From Anaspis maculata (Eukaryota > Arthropoda > Insecta > Coleoptera > Scraptiidae), in assembly GCA_949128115.1 (NCBI GenBank), contig OX421962.1, forward strand, positions 9,456,262 to 9,520,261: a DNA stretch of 64,000 nucleotides. Reading direction: 5' to 3'. This document shows positions 11,544 to 22,569 of the stretch, piece after piece. A program made the position numbers and the translations under genes. The notes beneath the pieces were generated by a model. The model saw only the letters and a list, made by a program, of their open reading frames with translations, made no database searches and had not been told where the DNA came from. The stretch's first letter is position 1. The number at the start of each line of letters is the position of its first letter.

Positions 11544-12944
11544 GCGGTGGCTAGGGTGTCCCTTATATTGTCAAAATTTCAACTTCACCAGTTGATTTTT
11601 CACCCTGCCACAAAAGATTTCAAATTTTGTTTAAAATCAGGTAATGCGATCAACAATTTTTTGCATAACAAGGTCATTATACTGAATAATTGTTATAATT
11701 GTTAGATAATCAAGGTATATGCCGATCACGTTTTAAATTCAGCAGAAAATAAAACGCGGTTGGTCATGTTGCCTAGAGTGTAACGGACGCTCATAGACCA
11801 AGTTGCGCGAAAACGGGCTGAGCTCAAAGAGGTTAGAAAATTTTGACAAGAAATGCCAGTTCTGGCGTCTCCTTGCATCATATCCGCTGCCCTGTTGCCT
11901 TGGCCGTTGTTTGTCATGATGTCAGGTGAGTGTCATAGTTGTTTACATTCCTGGGAAAATTTCATTAAGTGTTCTGCCCTCGGTTCTGCTATTGCTATAT
12001 TCATGGTTCTGCCTGTATATTTATAAGGTAAGTACGAGTAACACTCTTGTCTGAGTACTTAAGTTCATGTAAATTTTTTCTTTCATTCAAAGTTGACTTC
12101 AGATGCAAATGATCATGGGGTGAATCCTCGGGTGAATTACTGGGACATCAGAACGTTCAACGGATTGTGATGGATTGCCACGGGATTACCACGGGATTTC
12201 CACCGGATACGATTTCTTCAAATTAAATGGATAGCCACGGGATTCCAGGGAATTTCCACAAATTGCCAACGGCTTGAGGCCACGCATGAATCACCACCAG
12301 AGAAAGGCGCTCTTGCTTTGCGGCGCTTATCATCACCTGAGGTCTCCACGCTATAAGGTTATTCATTAACGTTACATAGACCAATGGCAGATAGGGGATT
12401 TCAATTTTGTTTAGATTCACCAGCAATATTCCTCTGTTAAAACTTGTCAAGAATTACTGGGTAAATCAAAGTCTAGGGCCGCAGATTCGGAAAAATGTAT
12501 CCCTGTGTTATTTGGTCAAATTTACATTTTTGGAAATACTGTTATCGGGTTCGAGCCATATTGAGGCAAATTTAATGGTTGACCTGCGATGTGACTCGAT
12601 TGAAAAAAGTTGGCTTCTGTAATTTTAGCTTTTTAGGCCAGCCCTTCTGTCAACAGAGACAAGCCATGAAATGAATTTGAACCAATTCAGTCGAACAGTG
12701 AGTAGATTATGACCAGCCAAAAATGAAAACTTGATCCAAAGTTTTATCTTGTATTTTTTGTCAAAACTGAAAACGAACTTTTTGGACAAATAACACAGAT
12801 GTGCAAAATAAAAACCCGCCGATTCTGTGATTTTTCACTATGATATTTCTGCACATAATAAATATGTATTACGATTTTCCAACAGAATTTTGTCATCTTT
12901 CAGAAATGAGGATTGAATCCAAACTCTCTGGAGATAGAGACTAG

Positions 12945-13740
12945 AGCCATTCATCTGAACGACACAAGCAGTTCGTCACCTCAATGTCAGCTTTGATGGC
13001 CGGACTTCATTTGCAGCACAGTCCCACTCCAAGTACCTCGGTGGGACCTTCGACCAAACATTATCGACCAAACATTATCCTTCAAGATCAACTTGGAGAG
13101 ACTCACTGCCAAGACGAAGACACGAATGAACCTGGTTCAGAGACTTGCGAGAACTACATGGAGTGTCGACGCCACTACTCTTTGGATATCCACCATTGTC
13201 TTGGTCTAGTCGACAGCGGAATACTACGCTCCTGTTTGGATGAATAGCACACACACACAACATCATTGACGTCATTCTTAACCAAGCATTGAGAATCATT
13301 GCTGGAGTTGTCAAATCTACCCAGACTTTCTGGCTGCCAATTTTGAACATCGCAGCCAAAAATCCATGCTGCAGATTTCGAGATGAAAAGACACTGGAAG
13401 GAAATATGGGATACTGAAGCCGCCGTCAAGAACAGAGCGATTGTAGAGGATCCGAAGAGCTTCTCCCTTCCAAGGAAAGTATGGATTCAATAGGATACGA
13501 ACAGGGCAGGGAAAATGCAGATTTCAGTTCTATCAGTGAGGATATGTAGAAGATCCGAGTTCTGAGTGTGGAACTGAGAACCAGACCATGAACCACATCG
13601 TCGCGGAGTAGGTGTCCGCGGACAATGGCTATCAAAAACTGCATCTGAGCTAGACCTGTAGTTCCTCAACATCTCCATCGTCAACTTCGCACTCGCCAAC
13701 TTGCTGCATCTACTCTACCCTCTGTTCCCTAAGATGGCCA
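12945..13740 (+). pseudogene. LINE reverse transcriptase C-terminal relic
   Basis: Reading across several frames on the plus strand gives a decayed C-terminus of a non-LTR retrotransposon RT. Landmarks are HLNVSFDGRTSFAAQSHSKY-LG, then ERLTAKTKTRMNLVQRLART followed by TW, then STAEYYAPVWMNSTHTHNII and LNQALRIIAGVVKSTQTFW with LP. At least two frameshifts (near 12975 and 13065) and an in-frame stop just before STAEY break it. Weaker similarity to the Cys/His tail (EPDHEPH, for EPQTINH-type sequence) follows to about 13740, near a T-rich stretch. The family pattern (AEY..PVW..S.H) is common in jockey/CR1-like LINEs; the clade is not certain. It lies inside the hAT-like element. Confidence 0.7.
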
Positions 13741-14593
13741 CTGATATCAGCCCCGCTGACATCTTTTCCTTTTTTTTTGCATTAAAGCTACGTCGAGCAG
13801 TTTTTCTGTGGTTTGCCTATAGATCTTCGAGCGAATGCTGTAGCTGAAGTTAATTCATCTCACAGGTTTTCAAGAATTGTTGTATTTATTTAGTTATAGT
13901 ATCAATGTACCTTAAGTACCTACATATAGTGATACTAGGTACTATTGCACTATATAAGTTGATTTACGTTGTCACTAATATTGTATCCTTAGTACAGGCA
14001 TAGCAATTAATTCAGAAAAATTGTGAAATTTTCGATTAATACCTTCGAGAGCTTGTAAAATCTATCACCTAGTGTTAAATTTAGAAGGCACAGATTAATT
14101 TTAGATATCAGCTATTGACCTTTATTTTTGACCAAAAATTAGAACAGTTCCCTCAACGTAATTTATTATTTAATTTGAAAAAACCTTGGAAAAAACATTC
14201 CACCAGTCGCCCATTTAAACTGGCGAAAATCTACCAAAATCAAGACGCCTTGAACGTTTATACAATCTTGCAACAGCGCTGTACTCGATTGACAATAAAA
14301 ATTCAAGGTCATCTAGGGAAAAAGTGATCCAACATTACAAATTTGAGCATCCCCAATTATCGCAGAATTGCCAACTTGGCGTAAGAAAATTACCGTTCTA
14401 GTGCTGAATTTAAAAGCTGATCGGCATATAGATAGGGTGTATACCGATATAAAAGAATGAGATAATGAAAAAAAAATTAACGTTAAACTTAAAAAAATAT
14501 TACAAGGACTTATAAAGCATTAAACTTACAATGTGCTTTTTCATAGAGCTTCTTTAGTACAGTGAATTTTTTGACGAGTAACCTGAGATACTA
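13741..14593. other. Gene-free AT-rich stretch inside the hAT-like element
   Basis: No gene is seen. Near 14405-14440 is an inverted copy of a motif also found near the left end of the element at 11716-11750 (ATGCCGATC..TTTTAAATTCAGCA), which may mark original hAT interior. Confidence 0.35.
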
Positions 14594-16085
14594 TAGTCCG
14601 GATGCTAGTTGCATAAAATGGAATGAACCTTGCATTTTTTTATGAGAAGATGCTACTTGGTAGAAATGTTCTTTGCATCATACTCTTCCGATCCAGAAAG
14701 GTAGCCATCAGCGCCATCCATGCCAGCAGCGTATACAGGGTGAAACAGAAATAAAAAGTTGGAAAATTATATTTAAATAACCGAAGCATGTGGAGACGTG
14801 TAATTTATCACATACATTAACTGTTTTATGTCCATGAAGTCACAGCGAACCGTTCTTGATTACCTTGAACCATCTTTGAAATGTAGGGAGGAAACAGAAA
14901 AAAAACAAAAACACTCTTTTTCCATAAATGAGCGATTCTTAGAGATATCGACACAATACTTGGTATTTCTACAAAAAGTGATGTTAGAAATGATATAAGC
15001 TGGGTAGCCAATTCCTAAGCCAACTATTTCCAGGAATACGATTGTCAACTTTTTTTCCTCTTGAGCACCATCTTGAATCTGCCCTGTGAGACATCGTTAA
15101 AAAAGTGATTGGTTATCATAATAATGGTGATATGTAATCATTGCATCGTAAAAACAACCTCCTCATCATAATTTAGTGACCTCTTCGGCGGGAAAGAATT
15201 GCCATTCACGTATTTTCTGGCTCTTCAAAGCTTCGGTGCTCAAGTAATAGGGATCAAGTAAGGGTGAGAGACCCAATATTTTGTATTTTTCATAAAAAAA
15301 ACGAAACAAATTTTGTTCAAACAGCTTTTAAAAACTAACCTCTCAATTGATGATGGTGAAACTTGATAGGCTACCTCAAAGTACATCAAGGTTCATAATG
15401 CGTAACATATTTTACCATTCCAGATGTTGCAAATGCCATCATGGGCACTAAAGCTTTGAAGAGCCGAAAAATACGCGAATGACAATTCTTTCCCGCCGAA
15501 GAGGTCACTAGATTATGATGAGAAGGTTGTTTTTGCGATGCAATGATTTCATGTTACCATTTTTATAATAACCAATCACTTTTTCAACGATGCCTCACAG
15601 GGCAAATTCAAGATAGTGCTCAAGAAGAAAAAAAGAAGTTGACAATCGTATTCCTGGAAATAGTTGGCTTAGAAATTGACTACCCAGCTCATATAATTTC
15701 TAACATTACTTTTCGTAGAAATACCAAGTATTGTGTCAATATCCCGAGGAATTACTTATTTATGGAAAAAAGAGTGTTCTTGTCTTTTTTTCTGGTTTTT
15801 CCCTACATTTCAAAGACGGTTCAAGGTAATCAAGAACAGTTTGCTGTGACTCCATGAGCATAAAATAGTTAATGTATGTGGTGAGTTACAGGTCTCCACA
15901 TGCTTCGGTTGATTGAATATAATTTGTTAACTTTTTTTTTCTGTATCACCCTGTATACGCCGCCGGCATGGATGGCGCTGATGGCTATCTTTCCAGATCG
16001 GAAGAGTACGATGCAAAGAACATTTCCACCAAGTGGCATCTTCTCATCAAAAAATGCAAGGTACTTTCAACTAGCATCCGGACTA
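14594..16085. mobile_element. Palindromic foldback element FB-2 (1,492 bp, 3-bp TSD CTA)
   Basis: Left arm from 14594 (TAGTCCGGATGCTAGTTG) and right arm ending at 16085 are reverse complements over about 640 bp each. For example 15181-15240 matches 15430-15510 and 14700-14900 matches 15820-16010. A unique centre of about 190 bp lies near 15245-15430. CTA stands directly outside both ends (14591-14593, 16086-16088). Each arm carries a block centred on CACCCTGTATACGCCGCCGG, which recurs in elements FB-3a and FB-3b. Frames in one arm (14860-15048 minus) mirror those in the other (15543-15857 plus), so I do not call genes. No transposase is present. Confidence 0.8.
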
Positions 16086-16089
16086 CTAA

Positions 16090-16865
16090 TAGGTTTTGAA
16101 AGTTCAAGGATATGTGCAGAATTGAATTCCTTATAACACAAACAGATCGCCATGAATTGCACTGCAGAGGTTTGAGTTATTTGAGGAGGAAAATAACATT
16201 TCGGCAGGATTCATACTCTATATTTTGAACGAGAACTGTTACCCCCTCCCCTCAAATAACTCAAAACTTTGCAATGTAATTCATGGCGATTTTGTTTATG
16301 TTATGAGGAATTCAATTCTGCCCAGATCCTCGAGCTTTTGAAGATGAGTTACAGTTTGTTTCGATAGTTTGAGCTATTTTCATTCAAAGGTGCATGCAGT
16401 GTTCTGGTCATTGGTGGACGCCGCGCCAGGCCAGCTCAGGTTCAAATTAATTTTTAATCTCGAAGAACAAAATTATTATACATTGAGCGGATGATTTTCT
16501 TGTAACAGTAGCTTCTAACAGTGAAAAAAACAATGCGTCAAAATTGTCAAAAGAAAGCAAGTTTTTTCAAGTCAACCAGTTGAAACTTGTTTTCATCTAA
16601 ATTTACACATCTTATTCGAGTTCAGGAGATTGAGTTTAGTCGGAAAAGATATCAAACTTGTCGTGATCGGTTCTATATGACTAGGAAAACAAAGAGAACT
16701 ACCTAGCCGAGCTTAGCCCTTCCCCCACGACACCTCTTCAACAATGATCGACATTTTTTTGTGCCGAAAAGGTATCAACGGAATATGATGGATCTAGTTA
16801 CGACGTAATTGCATCCAATAAATTGACGGGTTACATCCCTTCCATTTTATGTTGCAATTTTCTAA
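16090..16865. mobile_element. Truncated second copy of FB-1
   Basis: About 110 bp of one arm, the asymmetric centre and about 620 bp of the other arm of FB-1 are recognisable. Shared sequence includes the GGATTCATACTCTAT centre, the TCATGGCGATTTTGTTTATG arm segment and the region ending in ATTGACGGGTTACATCCC. The centre runs in the opposite orientation to the copy at 1705-3355. Both outer ends are missing. It starts five bases after the FB-2 duplication, so FB-2 may have landed in or next to it. Confidence 0.75.
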
Positions 16866-16931
16866 ACCTTGTGGTCTTGCTTGAAGCCCACAAAGATATA
16901 GGTACGCAGGCCAGAACTAATAGTAATTGTC

Positions 16932-17014
16932 TTTGACTTGTGAAAGTGACGTTAGAATACACAGCCCACTTTGTCTGTGACTTGTTAAAGTGACGTTTGA
17001 ATGCATAGCCCACT
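16932..17014. repeat. Two tandem ~40-bp units
   Basis: The unit GACTTGTGAAAGTGACGTT..GAAT.CA.AGCCCACT occurs twice with a spacing of about 43 bp and few differences. It sits just inside the right end of the hAT-like element. Confidence 0.6.
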
Positions 17015-17433
17015 AACAGAAAACAAAAAAGTATGAAATGAAGACCAATACTAATTTTTGAATACTCATGCTATCAATCAACTTTTCAACGACATTCGAG
17101 ACCTTGTGGCAGGGTGAAAACTCAACGTATCGAGTTCAAATTTTGCAGTGATGCTTTAAAATTCAGCAGAATCAAAATAAAAGAAGTTCACGTGGTCTAT
17201 GAAAATGTTTACTTTTAAGGGACACCCTAGCGGTGGCCTCCTTTTTGTGGAGCTTCTTTTCAAAGGCTAACGCTCTTTTTTGGCTATGGTTTTCTTTTGC
17301 CCGTTTGGAAGGGATTGGATATGGCTGGCCTTTGTGGAAGCTTCGAACCTGTTTTCGCCGTGAATTGCCCCCAACCCTCAGAGACATTCTCGTGATCGAG
17401 AGTGCCTGTAACCGGAAATATTAAACCGAATCT

Positions 17434-17637
17434 GGGAGCGGTGGTAGCCGAGTGGTACAGGTGATTGCAAGCCAAACCATTCGCGCTGCCCTGTGTGGGT
17501 TCGAATCCTACTTCATCCATGGATATTTTGTGCTGTCCCCGAGGTTGCATGGTAGAGCAGCTTATAGCTGAATGCCGCCTCGTAAAATAAGACAATTAAA
17601 TAAATAAATAAAAAAAATAAAAAAAAAAAAAAAAAAA
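17434..17637 (+). mobile_element. tRNA-derived SINE with poly(A) tail
   Basis: A tRNA-like head has a pol III A box (GTAGCCGAGTGGTACAGG, from about 17444) and a perfect B box (GGTTCGAATCC, 17498-17508), about 45 bp apart. The body continues through GGTTGCATGGTAGAGCAGC and ends in an A-rich tail (AAATAAATAAATAAA then a long A run) to 17637. The anticodon region does not fold into a normal tRNA, so this is a SINE, not a tRNA gene. It lies about 200 bp outside the right end of the hAT-like element. AATCT occurs just before the head and just after the tail, a possible short target duplication. Confidence 0.8.
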
Positions 17638-18589
17638 TCTTATCCTTCCAAAAACATTCGAACCGATGGTGTACGCGAAACAATCACTCAAGCCAAGAGA
17701 CAAACTTTATGTGGAGAACGTTTTGAGCACGCCCCGTATACGCGCTAGTTCGTTGTTGTTTACCAGTTTGTGAGAGAATGCCGCCGTCAGAAGAAACAAA
17801 GCGCAGATAATTGACTTCACAGGGTGTTCGCCGAAAAGCCGATGCGAAGAGATAATAGATAATAGAGATAGAGATAATCGAAATGATCTTCGCCCTTACA
17901 ATAAATACTCGCCATCTACACTATACCTGGTTGAGCCCCAATAACAATTCATTCTTACAAAGTCTCTGAACTTTGTAGTATCTGAACGGTGGTGTCGTTG
18001 GGTGCCGAGTTGAACTCATCAGTTTCGAACAAGAACGTCTTCATCATCTATAATTTCAGACGATTGCTGCAACAGAAACTATTATTTTCGCGACGTCAAA
18101 CCGTGTATCCCTCTAAGGAACATTCTTCTTCAGGTCATAATTATTCTCTTGTATTTAAAAGTAAGAAATATCAGGAACTGTGGTGGCGCTGAAACAAAGT
18201 TATTAGTTTCAAGGGGGGGGGGATTTCATCATCAACTAATTTCGATCAACAATCACGACTCTATGGCAATGCTCAATTCTACGGCTATTTTATTTCAATT
18301 ACATACTTGCTTTTCCACGTAGTTCTCAAAATTTACATTTAATTAGATACATTTATTTACATTCCGAATAACTAGGAGCTTCAGAAACGCAGGGGAGGCT
18401 CACTCGCGAGTCTCCAGATCTAACCCACTGGATCCGGTGCTCTGAGTACGCAGTCAAAGTCCAGAGGGCCACGATGAAGCTCAATCGTGAGTACCAATCC
18501 CAATTCACCAAGACACACCTCCGCTCGCCGAGGTAATCACTCCGCTACAAGAGATACCGAAACGAGAGAACTCGTTCCTATCGGGTCTG
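17638..18589. other. Gene-free stretch
   Basis: No credible gene. A short GATAATAGATAATAGAGATAGAGA low-complexity run lies near 17855-17880 and a run of nine Gs near 18213. Confidence 0.4.
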
Positions 18590-18835
18590 GATCATTAAGG
18601 GGTTTCAACTCTACATCCTCGAGGTGGGTCAAAACTCTTCGTCGAAGGATCATCGCGACTCAGCATCCTGTAGGGGGATCGAAACACACTATCAACGGAT
18701 CTCAACTCTACGACTTGGAGATGGATCGAAACTCAGCACTAGAGGGGCCTCAGCACAACTATCTGATGATGGATTGCGACTCGTCATCGAAGGGTTTCTA
18801 CTCGACTCCCGGAGCAAAGGCAAAGGCAAAGGCTT
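18590..18835. repeat. Degenerate minisatellite (GGNTTCAACTC..CATC type), first block
   Basis: Diverged units of roughly 45-50 bp repeat a theme such as GGGTTTCAACTCTACATCC then GAGGTGGGTCAAAACTC. The same theme resumes at 19395-19700 after an unrelated repeat block, so it probably was one array later split or interleaved. The plus-strand frame across it has no protein-like features. Confidence 0.55.
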
Positions 18836-18854
18836 GACCGAGGAGTTGATTTTC

Positions 18855-19365
18855 CCGGAATTCAGTTTACTTTTCATTTCGGCATTCCCGGAATTTTTTC
18901 GGAAGTCACCGGACATCCTGGAACTTTTTCGGAAATCACCTCAAGTCCCTCGGAAATCACCGAAATTCCCGAAATTCTTTCGAAAATCACAGTACCGGAA
19001 TTCCCGAAAGTTTTTCGGAAATCTTTCGAAAGTCATCGTAATTCCCGGAATTTTTTCGGAAATCACTGGAATTCCCAGAAGTCTCTCGAAAATCACCGGA
19101 AACCACCGGAATTCCCGGAATTCTTCAGGAAATCACATCACTGGATTCCCAAAAAAAAAATCGGAAATCACCGGAATTCTAGGAAGTCTCTCGGAAATCA
19201 CCAGAATTCCTAGAAATCTTCTAGAAGTCACCGAAATCCTTCTGGAAATCACCGAAATCCCTGAAATTCTTTCGAAAATCACCGGAATTCCCGGAATTCC
19301 CGGAAGTCACCGGAAATCCTCGAAATTCCGGAAGTCAGAATTCTTGTGTACACTTTTTTCTCGGG
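18855..19365. repeat. ~30-bp minisatellite (CCGGAATTCCCGGAATTTTTTCGGAAATCA theme)
   Basis: About 15 diverged tandem units of close to 30 bp combine GGAATTCCCGGAA, a T-rich run and CGGAAATCACC. The 266-residue open frame 18624-19424 is produced by this repeat (it reads as reiterated EITGIPRSLSKITG-like units) and is not called as a gene. Confidence 0.7.
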
Positions 19366-19394
19366 AAATCAACCCCTCGGCTTTGACACTACAT

Positions 19395-19700
19395 CTCAAA
19401 GGTGGGGTGCAACTCAAAGAGTAACAACTCTTCAGTCTCTGGGCGCTTCAAAACTCTTCCTAGAAGGATCCCAACTCAACTTCCCCAAGGGGATCTGAAC
19501 GCATCTCCGGAGGATTTCAACTGAAAATTCTCCAGGTGGGCTGAGACGTATCAGCCGGGGTTTCGACTCGGCATCGCCCAAGTGGTTTGAGACTCATTAT
19601 CGAAGGGCTTCGACTCTACGGCCTCTAGGTGGGTCGCGACGCAGCATTAACGGGTTTTAGCTCAGCTTCCTTGAAGTGGATCAAAACTCTTCGCTAACAG
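19395..19700. repeat. Degenerate minisatellite, second block
   Basis: Continuation of the repeat theme of 18590-18835, for example GGGGTTTCGACTCGGCATC and GGGCTTCGACTCTACGGCC, each followed by an AGGTGGGTC-like segment. Confidence 0.5.
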
Positions 19701-21742
19701 ACCCGCAGAAACACTCGGCAATGAACGTGACAAGTCGGGAGCGGACAGCAGCCAAGGCGGATTGGTCCAGGTACAACAGTCAATCTCCATCGATACTCCT
19801 CTATTCCAAGTTTTTTGGAACCAATTTATTTTATGCTAAACGATCGCGAACGGCGTATTGTCTTAAAAATTCCAATGACTAATTTGATATAGCACGCCGG
19901 GTGCTATCACTGGGATATCGGGTGACACACCACGGCGATGGAGCAAGCTGGCGGACGGACCCTGTCTGTCTGTTGGCGGGTGCGCTAAGATACTACCGCA
20001 CATCGTTTTCAGCATACTATCAGACGTCGTGTAGGGAACGGTTTTTAAAAATCGAGGTGTAGCAAGTGAATCATGTTGTAGAACTTCGCTTGGTTCACAC
20101 GGATGAATTAAATAACTAGCGACATCTTTTAATGATGCCTTGACTCTGAATATTCACATATAACTTGGTTTCACGGCTTCGATCTATTTTCCTCCAGATT
20201 TTTTTCCGTCCGCCAAATGCGGGTGGCTTCAAAGTGGTGCTTCAGTATGCCAAGTAACAACTGCTAATGATATTTCCACACAGAATGATATTATACCTTC
20301 TTTAAAATACTACCCGTTTAGCGTTCACTGCCACCCTTGCTTTTGCCGCAAGTACCTCCTATCCAAAATCACTTACCACGCTTTTTTTGGAAATTGCCAA
20401 CATACCTAACTGTTAAAAATTTGCATGGGATAGTTAATGCTTCAATAATTGAGAGACAAACCTTCAATCACACACTATTTTCTCATTTTTATCACTGTGT
20501 AAGTACCACTGAATTATACAGTAAGCAGATTGTCGCACTTAAATATCGCTCTGCTCAACTCCGCTGATGTTTCCACTATCGCTGCGAATTCCAATCTGGC
20601 TTGCTCTCTGGTGATGCCGTTTTATACAACTTGTGTCTTGTATTCAAGAACTCTTCTAGAAAGGTCCTGAAAGTTCTCGTCGCTTCCATGATGGTACCGG
20701 TATCATCCAGCATCCGTTGCTTGTCTATTCTAGGAAGTTTCAGAAAAGTCTAATGGCTTCGCGAATTTTTTGGCAAGCACAAGCTCTCGATGCACGGCTC
20801 CTTCGCCAATTGTGCAGGTTTCTGTTTTATTCGTGCGTCTGGATCTCCAGCGAGTTTCGTGAAACTGCCCCCATCAGTTTTCTCGTTTTGAAAAAAATGG
20901 GTGAAATTTGGAGTACGACAATAATTTCGTTGCGTAGTTTGTACGTTATCATCTTGACAACTTTCGAACTATGGTCAAAATTGCTGAAAACCTTGGAAAC
21001 TCTCGTTTGATCGCCAAAACATTGTCATTTTTTCAAAAACTCTTTGTTGGCCCTGACAACTCACGAAATATCTTGGAGACTTTCGGATCATCTCGAAAAC
21101 ATTTTTCGAACTTTCCTCGAAACTCTTGGTTTTCTAGAAGACTTTTTCACTGTAAACTCTCACAATGTCTTGAATATCCCCGAGAATATCCCTCAAGTAT
21201 ACCTTCAAAACATTCGATTTATTATCAAAGCTCCACAGTTTTCTTGACACTCCCGGATTATGTCTCATCAGTGCTGACAGTATGACGTCAATGGAAATAC
21301 CTGATTGACAGCATCCTGATCCATGCAAAAGCGCCCCCTACATGTAACCGCCCTGTTGTCGATCCCACTGTATAATAATAATAGAAGAAAACCGGCTGCC
21401 AACATCCAATAATAAAGACGACTATATTACCCCCGCGCGTTCCGGCGCGACATCTTCTGGAGTGTTGTTCAAAATTGCCCATAAAGAGCTACGACTTCAT
21501 TTTCTTTTATTTTCTCGGTTCAGCGGGTTTGTGTGCGACAATCTCTTATAATCGTAAGAGAATGCTTTACGACACGCGAAATTATTACGCTCTTCCATCT
21601 TTCATTCGCCTCTGCTTTTCCTCCTTCGATAGAACACATAAGGGTTAATGTGTCAAGACAAGAGTTCTCTACTATAAACTTTTGTACTTGAGTACCGGAT
21701 TAAAATATTATTATACTTAATAAAATTGTGTTATTGTTCCAG
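19701..21742 (+). other. Gene-free stretch upstream of the first coding exon, ending in a splice acceptor
   Basis: No coding exon recognised. From about 20940 to 21260 there is a very diverged GAAAACTCTTGG/TTTTCGAACTTTC-like repeat. The last 45 bases are AT-rich and end in TTATTGTTCCAG (AG at 21741-21742), a good acceptor for the exon at 21743. The branch region and any upstream exon were not located. Confidence 0.45.
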
Positions 21743-21818
21743 GCGCAGCCGCTACAAGCCATGCCGATCTCAGATTTTCGCAAGAAAAAGCTCCTCTACG
21801 TATTCAACGTTTTCTTCG
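21743..21818 (+). CDS. Calexcitin-like EF-hand protein, first coding exon (start codon at 21761)
   Basis: After the acceptor TTATTGTTCCAG there are 18 bases of leader and then an ATG at 21761. It encodes MPISDFRKKKLLYVFNVFF, followed by the first base of a codon and a strong donor, G|GTACGTAA, at 21819. Basic residues followed by a hydrophobic LLxVFNxFF helix match the N-terminal helix of EF-hand 1 in calexcitin / sarcoplasmic calcium-binding proteins. The exon ends in phase 1; the exon at 53210 starts in phase 1 and completes an Asp codon. Together they give an intact EF-hand: helix, 12-residue loop, start of the second helix. The family consists of cytosolic Ca2+ sensors or buffers of about 180-200 residues, known from neurons and muscle; this function is inferred. 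Later exons are not in the window. Confidence 0.85.
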
Positions 21819-22154
21819 GTACGTAAATTGCATATTTTTATACACAAGTTTCTTTTTTTCCCATACATTTTATGTTCCAACCCGTATGGAACTACCAGGA
21901 CGGTTTTTAATGAGGCATTATTTTTACAATGCACATGCTTTTGCCAGAGAGATAAGATAAAAACGGGCTTTATGTTGAGCGACGTAAAATCGTTACATGC
22001 AGAGGTAGTTAAGAATACAGGGTGGCATATGGCTCTAATGAGATCTGAAAAGCATTCAAGCAAATTAATGTGGAATCAAAATGTGCGATTTGATTAGAAA
22101 TCATACCAAACATGTCAAAAAAGGTGTTAGTCACAGTTTACCATGGGAATTTAT

Positions 22155-22225
22155 GAGAAATCGAACCTCGACCCCTTCGCAGCCGTCTGGTACCTACGCC
22201 ACTGATGCATTATACTAACCACTTC
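22155..22225 (-). mobile_element. tRNA-like SINE head fragment
   Basis: Read on the minus strand, AAGTGGTTAGTATAATGCATC resembles a pol III A box region. About 35 bp later GAGGTTCGATTTC matches a B box with one deviation. The stem pairs are poor, so it is not a functional tRNA. No A-rich tail was identified. Confidence 0.5.
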
Positions 22226-22569
22226 CTGGGAACTATTGCATCAAGTTCCTCGACCTTGAAAATGTGGAAGTCCAATGGAAGAATCATCAAAAAAGCACCA
22301 ACTTTGAAAATGGTATAACTTCTTATACTTCGACCTCCCCACAAAAAAAATGTCAAGCCTCGGACAGATGGGGACTTTTAGTATGTTGTTCTCCATCAAA
22401 TTCTGAAGGCTGGAGGAATCCTCAAATTTTCAGATTCTCGTTATAATTTATTCCGGGTTTCATCAAAATTTTGCATTTCTTTCCTGGGCTATTACCACTT
22501 CTCCTCAATTCTCAGATTTTTTTGTTCAAATCCACGATCGATCATTTCAGGAATCAATATGTATACATA

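Larger units (their letters stand above)
11552..17229. mobile_element. hAT-like element, 5,678 bp, 8-bp TSD, loaded with nested insertions
   Basis: The left end reads TAGGGTGTCCCTTA and the right end is its exact 14-bp reverse complement ending at 17229. Directly outside stand identical 8-mers GCGGTGGC (11544-11551 and 17230-17237). Eight-base target duplications with TAGGGTG/CAGGG-type ends are characteristic of the hAT superfamily. A subterminal motif TTTTCACCCTGCCACAA occurs near both ends in inverted orientation (about 11597 and 17096). I see no transposase. The interior is largely other elements: a LINE relic, FB-2 and a truncated FB-1 copy. Similar dispersed motifs (CTTTTAAATTCAGCA) recur at about 11735, 14410 (inverted) and 17155. 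Confidence 0.8.

Noticed and set aside
17434..17510. Functional tRNA gene
   Set aside because: A and B boxes are present but the acceptor and anticodon stems do not pair and a SINE body with poly(A) follows.
17284..17595. 103-residue minus-strand frame with GFEPTQGSANGL
   Set aside because: It is the translated antisense of the tRNA-derived SINE, a familiar false protein.
18624..19424. 266-residue open frame
   Set aside because: It runs through a minisatellite and reads as reiterated, low-complexity segments; no domain, and the repeat alone explains the openness.
19766..19775. CAG|GTACAA as donor of the missing 5' leader exon
   Set aside because: A donor-like 9-mer alone is expected by chance in 20 kb; no supporting context.
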